Of a stretch of DNA of 64,000 bases, positions 18,202 through 25,685 are shown piece after piece. The translations under genes were made by a program, and so were the position numbers. Each line of letters begins with the position of its first letter. Within the stretch, counting starts at the first letter, position 1. Source of the stretch: Streptantibioticus silvisoli (lineage in GTDB: Bacteria; Actinomycetota; Actinomycetes; Streptomycetales; Streptomycetaceae); contig NZ_JAAGKO020000035.1 of assembly GCF_027947535.2 (NCBI RefSeq), positions 1 to 64,000 of the forward strand, in the 5' to 3' direction. The notes beneath the pieces were generated by a model that saw only the letters and a program-made list of their open reading frames with translations, was not told the DNA's origin and made no database searches.

Positions 18202-18219
18202 GCGACGGCCCGCCGTCGC
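18202..18219. terminator. GC-rich palindrome just downstream of the NRPS operon
   Basis: GCGACGGC-CC-GCCGTCGC is a perfect inverted repeat 13 bp beyond the stop codon of the MFS gene, the last gene of the operon. It may terminate the operon transcript. The two-base centre means the real RNA loop would open one or two pairs. Confidence 0.45.
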
Positions 18220-18232
18220 GGTCGGGACCGGG

Positions 18233-19522
18233 TCACGCGCCGCCGGACGGGGCCGAGGCGGTGGCGACCGGGAGCAGGGTGAGGCGGCTCATGCGGCGCA
18301 GCGGGGAGAGGGTGAGCAGGACGCCGGGCAGCAGGGCGGCGCCGGCCACCCACCACAGCGCCGCGCGGGGGCCGATCAGGGAGCCCAGCGACCCCCCGGC
18401 CAGCGCGCCCAGCGGGATCACGCCGAACATCAGGAACCGCATGGTCGCCGAGATGCGCCCCAGCATGCCGCGCGGGACGTGCTGCTGGCGGAAGCTGCTG
18501 ACCACCACGTTGTAGACGATCATCCCGGCCACCGGTACCGCGGCCCCCACGACGAACAGGGCCAGCGCGGGGCCGCGGGCCGTGAGCGGGACCAGGAGTC
18601 CGAAGGGGGCGGTGGCGGCCAGGCTGAGCCGGGCCACCCGGGCCTCGCCGAGCCGGCCGGCCAGCGGGACGGCGGCGAGGGCGCCGAGTACCCCGCCGGT
18701 GCCGCCGACCGCCATCAGCACGCCGACCGTGCCGGCCGGCAGGTGGACCGTGCGGACGAGGAAGATCACGAGCAGCGTCTCGGTGGCGGTCGCCGTCAGG
18801 TTCGTCAACGCGGCCACCAGGGTGAACCGCCGCAGCAGCCGGTCGCCCAGCACGAACCGCAGCCCCTCGCGCACCGCCCGGCGCACGGGTTCTGGGCGGC
18901 CGCCGCGGAGCCGGGCGGCGCCGGCCGGGGCCGGGGAGGCCAGCAGGCAGGCGGCGGAGACGGCGAAGGAGACGGCGTCCACCAGCAGCCCCGCCGCCGC
19001 GCCGAACACCTGCGTCAGCAGGCCGCCCAGGCTCGGCCCGGCGATCTGCGCGCCGGACTCGCTGCCCTGAAGGCGCGCGTTGGCACCGACCAGGCGGTCC
19101 TCCGCGACGACCAGCGGCAGGTACACCTGGTAGGCGGTGGAGAAGAAGACGCCGGCCAGGCCCAGCACGAAGGCGGCCACCAGCACCTGGCCGAAGGTCA
19201 GCACGCCCGCCGCCGCCGCGACCGGCACCCCGACCACGGCGAGCGCCGAGAGCAGGTCGCACCACAGCATCACCCGCCGCGGATCCCACCGGTCCACCCA
19301 CGCGCCGGCCGGCAGGCCGACCAGCAGCCACGGCAACCACTGCGCGGCGGCGATCAGCCCGATCTGGAAGGCGCTGGAGCGCAGGGTCAGCGTGGCCAGC
19401 AGCGGCAGCGCGACCGACGTGACGGCGGTGCCGACCTTGCTGGTCGTCTCCCCCGCCCACAGCAACCGGAATCCGCGTCCGGGCGGCGTCCCGCCCGGGG
19501 CCCGCGGCTCGTGCGACTCCAT
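18233..19522 (-). CDS. MFS transporter (probable exporter of the NRPS product)
   Basis: A 429-residue major-facilitator protein of the MFS_3/enterobactin-exporter-like type. It opens with FRLLWAGETTSKVGTAVTSV, has about ten to twelve hydrophobic segments and contains the loop motif GAWVDRWDPRRVML after the second helix. ATG 19522 has a very strong AAGGAGGAGG site. It is the last gene of the minus-strand NRPS run, 309 bp after the flavin reductase gene. Export of, or self-resistance to, the peptide is the likely role by context; sequence alone does not give the substrate. Confidence 0.88.
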   Translation of the reverse strand: MESHEPRAPGGTPPGRGFRLLWAGETTSKVGTAVTSVALPLLATLTLRSSAFQIGLIAAAQWLPWLLVGLPAGAWVDRWDPRRVMLWCDLLSALAVVGVPVAAAAGVLTFGQVLVAAFVLGLAGVFFSTAYQVYLPLVVAEDRLVGANARLQGSESGAQIAGPSLGGLLTQVFGAAAGLLVDAVSFAVSAACLLASPAPAGAARLRGGRPEPVRRAVREGLRFVLGDRLLRRFTLVAALTNLTATATETLLVIFLVRTVHLPAGTVGVLMAVGGTGGVLGALAAVPLAGRLGEARVARLSLAATAPFGLLVPLTARGPALALFVVGAAVPVAGMIVYNVVVSSFRQQHVPRGMLGRISATMRFLMFGVIPLGALAGGSLGSLIGPRAALWWVAGAALLPGVLLTLSPLRRMSRLTLLPVATASAPSGGA

Positions 19523-19618
19523 CTCGGTCCTCCTCCTTCGGCGCCGGGGCACTCCCGGCACCACGGGTACGCCGGGCATCCCGCCCGCCGGTCACCACAC
19601 CGTCGTTCGGACTGCGCA

Positions 19619-19785
19619 CCGGTCGTACGATCACCCCATCGGCCGTACGGTCACGGCCTCGTCGTGCGGTCACACCTGCGGTCAGGTCCTACGGTCGCGC
19701 CTTCGGTCATACGATCAGCCGACCGCCATCCGGTCACACCTCCGCCGTCAGCACAGCGTCATCCGTACGGTCGGCACGGCGCCGT
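19619..19785. repeat. Scattered short CGGTCA-type repeats upstream of the exporter gene
   Basis: About eight copies of a degenerate C(G)GTCA(C) element (for example CCGTACGGTCACGG near 19640 and TGCGGTCACACC near 19662) lie irregularly over 165 bp between the flavin reductase and MFS genes. They could be operator sites or simply low-complexity drift. Read by eye only. Confidence 0.35.
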
Positions 19786-19831
19786 CCGCGCTGTAAAGCC
19801 CACCGCCGTCCGGTCCCGGCCGCGCCACGCC

Positions 19832-20515
19832 TCACCGTTGGGCCGCCGCCGCCAGGACGCCCGCGGTGAAGAAGGCCCGGGCCTCGACAGGGCGTCCGGT
19901 GCTGTCGCAGGTGGCGGGCTCGCCGGGGCGGGCGGCCGGCGGGCGGTCGCGAGGTCCGGCCGGGAGACCCGTCACCGCCGACCGGTCGGGGCGGCCGGGG
20001 CCGCGGCCGAGCAGCAGCCCGCCCCACTCCATGTCTAGGTGGCGGGCGGTCCTGCGCAGCATCCCGGCGAGCGGATCGGCGTCCGCGGGGTCCGGCGACG
20101 CGCAGGAGCTGACCGCCCACATCGTCTTGCCGCGCATCCGCTCGCGGTAGGCCAGGTCGGCCCGGTCCATCCAGCGCGACCAGTGGTCGAGGTAGAGCTT
20201 GGTGGCCGCCGAGACCGTGTACCAGTACAGCGGGGAGACGATCACCAGGTCGGTCGCCTCCAACGTCGCCTCCAGCAGGACCCGTTCGTGGCGGTCCCCG
20301 GCGCCGGCGGTACCGGCCGGCGTGCCGCGGGCGTCCTCGAACGCGGGCAGCGGGTGGTCGGCCAGCCGCAGCCAGCGGCGGGCGGCGCGGTCCGGCAGAC
20401 CGTCCGCGGCCCGGCGGGCCAGGGCCTCCGTGGAGCCGCCGGGACGGCCGCCGCCCAGGACGAACAGGAAGCGCGCGCCGGGGCCGGGCGGAACGGAGTG
20501 TGTCGGTGGTGGCAT
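19832..20515 (-). CDS. NAD(P)H-dependent FMN reductase (flavodoxin-like)
   Basis: A 227-residue flavodoxin-fold protein. The N-terminal phosphate loop GGGRPGGSTEALARRAADGL and the segment SPLYWYTVSAATKLYLDHWS are typical of NADPH-dependent FMN reductases and flavodoxin-like quinone reductases. The C-terminal 50 residues are a Pro/Arg-rich tail. It lies 141 bp downstream of the luciferase-like monooxygenase and very probably supplies reduced FMN to that enzyme, a common pairing in two-component flavin systems. The start at ATG 20515 has GAGGAG upstream. Confidence 0.87.
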   Translation of the reverse strand: MPPPTHSVPPGPGARFLFVLGGGRPGGSTEALARRAADGLPDRAARRWLRLADHPLPAFEDARGTPAGTAGAGDRHERVLLEATLEATDLVIVSPLYWYTVSAATKLYLDHWSRWMDRADLAYRERMRGKTMWAVSSCASPDPADADPLAGMLRRTARHLDMEWGGLLLGRGPGRPDRSAVTGLPAGPRDRPPAARPGEPATCDSTGRPVEARAFFTAGVLAAAAQR

Positions 20516-20656
20516 GGTGCTCTCCTCGCTGGAAGCCGAAGCAAGCCGGGAAAGACCGGGAGTGGTGGAGCCGTGCGCGAAGCAGGAAGGTCCGGCTGGG
20601 ACGCGCGGGCGTACCGCGCGGTGCGCACCGGGGCGGTCGGGCGGCGGCGTGCGCGG

Positions 20657-21742
20657 TCAGGCGACGGCGCCGGCCGGGACCCGCTGCTCGACGGTGCGGC
20701 GCAGCGTGTCGAGGTGCTCCAGGCCGGCCAGCACCGCGTCGTCCGGCAGGCCGAAGTCGATGAGGCAGGCGATCTCGTCCACCCCGGCGGCGCGCACCGC
20801 GTCCACCAGGTCCATCGCCTTGTCGACGGTGCCGAGCAGTCCGCTGTGCCGGTAATACCGTTCGAAGGACTGGGCGACCAGGAAGTCCACGTCCTCCCGG
20901 CGCAGTTTCGACGGGTCCATCCGGCGGCGCGAACCGGTGCGGGAGCGCTGCGAGGTGAGGGTGAGTTCGACCGAGCTGCGCAGGTAGTCCGACAGCGGGG
21001 CGCGGACCGCCTCGCGGACGGTGTCGTCGTCCTCGCCGAGGTAGGTGTGCACCATGAGCGCCACGTGGCCGGGCCGGCCGTCGGCGTCGGGGCGGTCGGC
21101 CACGGCCTGCCGGTAGGCGGCGATCTTCTCGGCGAGCTGGTCGAGGTCCTGGCCCAGCAGGTGGGTCAGCACGCCGGAGCCGGCCCGCCCGGCGTCCCGG
21201 AAGGTCTCGGTGTTGCCGGCGCTGGTGACCCAGACGGGCAGTTCGCGGCGGACCGGCGGCGGGAAGGTGCTGATGCTGCGTTCGGTGCCGGCGCCGTCGA
21301 CGACGTCCATCGGGCGGCCGCGCCACAGTTCGCGTACCTGCTGGGCGGTCTCCAGGGTGATGCGGCGGCGGTCCTGGTACGCCTCGGGGCGCAGCGCGAA
21401 GTCCGTGCTGTGCCAGCCGGAGGCGAACGACAGCCCGACCCGGCCGCCGGACAGGTTGTCCACCACGGCCCACTCCTCGGCGATGCGGGCCGGGTGGTGC
21501 AGCGGGGCCACGACGCTGCCGGCCCGGATCTGGACGCGTTCGGTCGCCACCGCGAGGGCCGCCCCCAGGACGGACGGGTTGGGGTAGAGGCCGCCGAAGG
21601 CGTGGAAGTGCCGTTCGGGCGTCCACACCGCGCTGAAGCCGTGGGTGTCGGCGAACCGGGCGCCCTCCAGCAGTAAGCGGTAGCGGTCGCCGGAGTTGTC
21701 GTTGGCGCTGTCGTTGGCGAAGTAGAACAGGCTGAAGTCCAT
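20657..21742 (-). CDS. LLM-class FMN-dependent monooxygenase (NRPS-associated MupA type)
   Basis: A 361-residue bacterial-luciferase-like TIM-barrel protein of the class found next to or inside NRPS/PKS clusters. The sequence begins MDFSLFYFANDSAND and continues with FSAVWTPERHFHAFGGLYPN, ERVQIRAGSVVAPLHHPARI and WVTSAGNTETFRDAGRAG, all hallmarks of this family. Members hydroxylate or oxidise carrier-bound intermediates using reduced FMN and oxygen. A TTA codon at residue 23 (21674-21676) makes translation bldA-dependent. AAGGAG precedes ATG 21742. The adjacent FMN reductase is the likely flavin supplier. The position oxidised in the peptide is unknown. Confidence 0.92.
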   Translation of the reverse strand: MDFSLFYFANDSANDNSGDRYRLLLEGARFADTHGFSAVWTPERHFHAFGGLYPNPSVLGAALAVATERVQIRAGSVVAPLHHPARIAEEWAVVDNLSGGRVGLSFASGWHSTDFALRPEAYQDRRRITLETAQQVRELWRGRPMDVVDGAGTERSISTFPPPVRRELPVWVTSAGNTETFRDAGRAGSGVLTHLLGQDLDQLAEKIAAYRQAVADRPDADGRPGHVALMVHTYLGEDDDTVREAVRAPLSDYLRSSVELTLTSQRSRTGSRRRMDPSKLRREDVDFLVAQSFERYYRHSGLLGTVDKAMDLVDAVRAAGVDEIACLIDFGLPDDAVLAGLEHLDTLRRTVEQRVPAGAVA

Positions 21743-21795
21743 GGTGGCTCCTTGGTGGCGGGGGGACGTTTCGGAGCGGGTGCGGTGCGGTGCGG

Positions 21796-23418
21796 TCAGC
21801 CGACCGGGAGCAGGCGGGTCGGCGCGGCGGCGGGTGCCGGTGCGGGCGTGGGGGTCGGGTCGGCCGTCAGGTCGCGTCGCAGCGCGGGGCGGTCGATCTT
21901 GCCGTTGGGGTTGAGCGGCAGGCGCTCCAGGTGCACGAGGCGGCGCGGGACCATGTGCGGCGGGACGTGGGCGCGCAGCCAGCCGCGGGCCGCGGCGCGC
22001 TCCAGCGGCTCGCCGGTGTAACAGGCCACCGCCTCCAGGCCGTTGGTGCCGGGCAGCGCGAGGACGACGGCCTCCTCGACGGCGGGGTGGCGGCGCAGCG
22101 CCGTCTCGATCTCGCCCAGTTCGACGCGGTAGCCGCGCAGCTTGACCTGGTTGTCGAGCCGGCCCAGGTGCAGCAGCGTGCCCTGCTCCCGGCGCACCCG
22201 GTCCCCGGTGCGGTAGTAGTGCGCGTCGGTGAGCGGGCCGCCGCGGTGGATCTCGGTGCGGCCGTCCTCGTGGGTGAGGAAGCGCTCGTTGTCGTCGTCC
22301 GGGTCGAGGTAGCCGTCGAAGCGCTGGACGCCGCGCACGCACAGTTCGCCCTCGTCGGCCGGGTGGCCGTCCTCGTCGAGCACGAGGTGGTCGAGCGTGT
22401 CGTAGACGGGTCCGATGGGCACGGTGTCGTTGCTGGTGGCCGGCCACTGCTGCGGGTCGCGGGGCAGCCGGTAGGCGGTGCAGGCGACGGTCAGCTCGGT
22501 GGGGCCGTAGACGTTGTCGATGACCGCGCCGGGGGCGACGTCGTGCCACGCCCTGGCCTGACGGTACGTCAACTGCTCGCCGATGAAGACCCCGTGGCGC
22601 AGCGCCGGGGCCTGGCCGGCCGGCAGGTTGCCCAGTGCGGCGCTGACCGAGACCAGGGAGGGCACCGAGAACCAGTGGGTGATGGCCTGGCGGGTGAGGT
22701 ATTCGACCGGGGTCAGCAGGTCCGTGCGCTGCGGGACCACCAGCGTGGCTCCGGCGCCCCAGGTGACGAACAGGTCGTGCACCGAGGGGTCGAAGGTCAG
22801 GTCGAAGGTGTGCGAGGTGCGGTCGCCGGGGCCGACGCGGAACCGCTCGATGTTGCGGGCGACGTACGCCGAGGCGTTGCGGTGCCGGACGGGCACGCCC
22901 TTGGGCCGGCCGGTGGAGCCGGAGGTGAACAGCACGTACGCCACGTCGTCGGCGGCCGCCCGGGCCGGCGGCGGCACCGGCAGGTCCGCCGGGGCGGGCG
23001 CGGTGACCTCCTCGTCGGTGAGCACCAGTTCCACCGGCACGGTGCCGTCGGCGGCGTACCCCTCGGGCGGCAGCGCGGACCGCTCGGCCACCAGGACATC
23101 GGTCCGGGCGAGTCGGCACACCGTGCGGTTGCGGGCGGCCGGGTAGCCGGGGTTGAGCGGGGTGACGGTGGCGCCCAGGCGCTGCGCCGCGAGGTAGCCG
23201 GCGAACGCGGTGAGGCTGCGGGAGGCCAGCAGCGCGACCCGGGCCGGGGGCGCGCCGCCGTGCGCCCGCACGATCCGGCCGGACAGCACTTCGGCGTACC
23301 GCTCCAACTGCCGGTAGGAGTACGCCGTACCGTCCAGCTCCAGGGCCGGCGCGTCCGGGTGGGCGGCGGCCGAGCGCGCGAACCAGTCGTACAGGGCGGT
23401 GGTGGTCGGGCCGGTCAC
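21796..23418 (-). CDS. Stand-alone NRPS adenylation protein (A5)
   Basis: A 540-residue free-standing adenylation domain without a carrier domain. Core motifs are visible: A3 FTSGSTGRPKG, A4 FDLTFDPSVHD, A5 NVYGPTELTVAC, A7 YYRTGDRV, A8 LDNQVKLRGYRVELGEIE and A10 NPNGKIDR. Hand alignment to GrsA gives a tentative specificity string D-P-H-F-V-I-V-V-A-K, which I cannot match to a known substrate. The GTG start overlaps the upstream thioesterase stop (GTGA). The nearest carrier without its own A domain is the T-E protein two genes upstream, so this A most likely loads that T. A DltA-like role is less likely given the flanking T-E, thioesterase and C genes. Confidence 0.9.
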   Translation of the reverse strand: MTGPTTTALYDWFARSAAAHPDAPALELDGTAYSYRQLERYAEVLSGRIVRAHGGAPPARVALLASRSLTAFAGYLAAQRLGATVTPLNPGYPAARNRTVCRLARTDVLVAERSALPPEGYAADGTVPVELVLTDEEVTAPAPADLPVPPPARAAADDVAYVLFTSGSTGRPKGVPVRHRNASAYVARNIERFRVGPGDRTSHTFDLTFDPSVHDLFVTWGAGATLVVPQRTDLLTPVEYLTRQAITHWFSVPSLVSVSAALGNLPAGQAPALRHGVFIGEQLTYRQARAWHDVAPGAVIDNVYGPTELTVACTAYRLPRDPQQWPATSNDTVPIGPVYDTLDHLVLDEDGHPADEGELCVRGVQRFDGYLDPDDDNERFLTHEDGRTEIHRGGPLTDAHYYRTGDRVRREQGTLLHLGRLDNQVKLRGYRVELGEIETALRRHPAVEEAVVLALPGTNGLEAVACYTGEPLERAAARGWLRAHVPPHMVPRRLVHLERLPLNPNGKIDRPALRRDLTADPTPTPAPAPAAAPTRLLPVG

Positions 23419-24149
23419 GGGCACACCTCGATCGGTCGGGCGGTCAGCTGCCGCAGCCGGTCGGCCACGGGTGCGACGCGGGTGAACAGGAAGTCGTGCG
23501 AGCCGTCGAACTCCTCGCGGTGCACCGGGCCGGTGGTGTACCGGCCCCAGTCCGCGATGCCTTCGCCGTACGGCGCGGACGGGTCGCCGGTGGCCGTCCA
23601 CACGTGGACCGGCGCGTCGGTCAGCGCGGCGGGTTCGGGCTTGTAGGCGTCGATGGCCCGGTAGTCGGTGCGCCACTGGTCGATCAGGACGCCCAGCAGC
23701 GCCGGGTCGCCGGCCAGCCCGTCGGGGGCCGTGCCGCCGGTGACCTTGCGCAGCACCGTCGCGTCGTCGAAGCCGTCGTCAGCGTGCAACGGCAGGCGGT
23801 GTGGGGGCAGTTGGGCGGCCACGACCAGGGTGCAGGCGGTTTCGGGGGCCGAGAGCGCCAGCAGGCGCACCAGTTCGAGGGCGATGTAGGCGCCCAGGCT
23901 GTGGCCGGCGACGATCAGGCGGGCGGGCAGCGGGCCGGCGGTCAGGCGGGCGGCGAGTTCCTCGGCCCGTCGCGGGATCGGCAGGCTCCCGCCGCGGCCG
24001 GCCGGGCTGGGCCGGCGCACGGCGACCGACACCGGTACGGGGGCGAGCGCCGCGGTCAGCGGGCGTACCGCCCGTGCGGTGCCGGCGATGCCGGGTACCA
24101 CCACCACGGCGGTGTCGCAGGGCGGCAGCGCCGGGTGCAGCCCGATCAC
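23415..24149 (-). CDS. Alpha/beta-hydrolase thioesterase
   Basis: A 244-residue thioesterase with the nucleophile elbow GHSLG (Ser84) and a C-terminal His in GSHDFLF. The size and ELVRLLALS/DDGFDDATVLRKVTGG region fit type II or NRPS release thioesterases. It is translationally coupled on both sides: its GTG overlaps the T-E stop, and its stop overlaps the A5 start. It could act in trans to release the peptide from T5 or to clear misloaded carriers. Since no NRPS protein in the operon ends in an integrated TE, product release by this enzyme is a reasonable inference. Confidence 0.9.
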   Translation of the reverse strand: MIGLHPALPPCDTAVVVVPGIAGTARAVRPLTAALAPVPVSVAVRRPSPAGRGGSLPIPRRAEELAARLTAGPLPARLIVAGHSLGAYIALELVRLLALSAPETACTLVVAAQLPPHRLPLHADDGFDDATVLRKVTGGTAPDGLAGDPALLGVLIDQWRTDYRAIDAYKPEPAALTDAPVHVWTATGDPSAPYGEGIADWGRYTTGPVHREEFDGSHDFLFTRVAPVADRLRQLTARPIEVCP

Positions 24150-25633
24150 GCCTCCTCCCGGGGTCCGGCGGCGATCGACTCCAGCGCCGCGGCGTAGGCG
24201 TCGGCGAGCTCCTGCGCGCGCTGCCCGTCGGGGGCGGCGCCGTCGCAGGTCAGCACGGTGACCAGGTGGGCGCCGTTGACGGCGGCGTGCACCTCCACGG
24301 GGTGGGTGAGGTGGTTGTCGGGGTGGCGGTCGTCGGCGAAGGTCTCCTCGGCCTCCGCGAACATCTCCTGCGGCCGTTCGGTGAACCGGCCCAGGTAGTT
24401 GACCAGCGCCGCGGGCACGGTCCGGGTCGCGACGCCGCCGTCCGGGTCGTGCAGGGCGTGGTCGGCGGACTTCACCAGCCGCTCCGCCGGGCCGCCGGGG
24501 GCCAGCCGCACGGTGCGCAGGTCGGTGAACCATCCGGTGGTCCGGCTGATGTCGGTGCCGGCGCCGGCCTGGTCGCGGCCGTGCCGCTCGATGTCGCAGG
24601 CGACCAGGTCGGTGCCGTACACCTGGGCGACGGCGGTGGTCACCGCGGCCAGCACCACCGAGTCCATCCCGGTGCCCAGGTCGCGGCGGGCCAGCTCCAG
24701 CAGGGTGGCGGTCAGGTCCGCCGGGGTCCGCACGCGCGCCGTGGTGGCGCGGGAGAAGGGCTCGCCGCCGTTGTCCAGCCGTCCCCAGGGCGCCCAGGGC
24801 AGGCCGCCGCCCGCGGTCGGCGGGCCGGGCACCGGCCGGGTGGCGCCGATCCGCTGGGCCCACACACCGTAGGGCGTGGTCGCCTGCTGCCCGGGCTGTT
24901 CGCGGGCGGGACGGCGGCAGGCGGCGGCCAGTTCGCCGCGCAGGATCCGCCAGGAGGCGCTGTCGACGGCGAGGTGGTGGGCGGTCAGGAACAGCCGGCG
25001 GCCGGCCGGCCCCAGGTCGAGCAGCGCGCCGCGGACCGTGGGTCCGCCGACCGGGTCGAGGGAGCGCTGCAACCGCGTCGTCTCCCGCAGGACCGCCTCG
25101 GCGCGCTCCCGTTCGGTGCCGCCGGACAGGTCGAGCCGCTCCAGGGTGAAGCCCGCGTCGGCGGCCAGCCGCAGCCGGGAGCCGTCCAGCCGCAGCCGGA
25201 AGGAGTCGTGCGGGTCCAGCACGGCCGGCAGCGCCTGCGCCAGCACCTCGGCGTCCAGGTCGTCCTCCACCCGCCACAGCACCGCCTGCGTGACGTACCG
25301 CGGGTGCGGCTGGCGGGTGCACAGCTGCTGCTGGGCGAACGTCAGCGGGATGCCGTCGGTGACCTCGGCCTCGACGAGCGGGGCGGTCGCCGCGGTCACC
25401 CGGGCGGCCAGTTCGGCGACCGTCTGGTTCTCGATGAGGTCCAGCGGCGTGTAGTCCAGTCCCTCCTCACGGGCCAGCGCGATCGTCTCCAGGATGAGCA
25501 GCGAGTCGCCGCCCAGGTCGAAGAAGTTGTCCGCGGGGCCGACCGGTGTCCCGTCGAGCACCTCCGACCACACGGCGGCCAGCAGTTCCTCGATCGCGTC
25601 CGTCTGCGGCCGCACGTCCGTTGCCATGTCCAT
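24146..25633 (-). CDS. NRPS T-E didomain (carrier protein plus epimerisation domain)
   Basis: A 495-residue protein. Residues about 10-85 are a peptidyl carrier domain with the phosphopantetheine site LGGDSL (Ser44). The rest is of condensation fold but carries epimerisation-type motifs: HHLAVDSASW (219-228), DIERHGRD with Glu349, SRTTGWFTD (363-371) and NYLGRF. These correspond to the E2, E3, E4 and E6 motifs, and the His and Glu needed for alpha-proton exchange are present. It should epimerise a carrier-bound residue to the D form. Start ATG 25633 has GGAGGGG upstream. It has neither A nor C domain, so it must be served by stand-alone A5 and C4. Confidence 0.88.
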   Translation of the reverse strand: MDMATDVRPQTDAIEELLAAVWSEVLDGTPVGPADNFFDLGGDSLLILETIALAREEGLDYTPLDLIENQTVAELAARVTAATAPLVEAEVTDGIPLTFAQQQLCTRQPHPRYVTQAVLWRVEDDLDAEVLAQALPAVLDPHDSFRLRLDGSRLRLAADAGFTLERLDLSGGTERERAEAVLRETTRLQRSLDPVGGPTVRGALLDLGPAGRRLFLTAHHLAVDSASWRILRGELAAACRRPAREQPGQQATTPYGVWAQRIGATRPVPGPPTAGGGLPWAPWGRLDNGGEPFSRATTARVRTPADLTATLLELARRDLGTGMDSVVLAAVTTAVAQVYGTDLVACDIERHGRDQAGAGTDISRTTGWFTDLRTVRLAPGGPAERLVKSADHALHDPDGGVATRTVPAALVNYLGRFTERPQEMFAEAEETFADDRHPDNHLTHPVEVHAAVNGAHLVTVLTCDGAAPDGQRAQELADAYAAALESIAAGPREEA

Positions 25634-25685
25634 GGGTTCCCCTCCAGCTTCGTGTTCCCGCGTCGTGGTGAGGTCGCGCACGCCG

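Noticed and set aside
21796-23418. Stand-alone A domain considered as DltA (D-alanylation)
   Set aside because: No other dlt genes are present, and it is coupled to NRPS thioesterase and T-E genes.
24146-25633. C-fold domain considered as a condensation domain
   Set aside because: The HHxxxDxxSW, DIERHGRD, SRTTGWFT and NYLGRF motifs are those of epimerisation domains.
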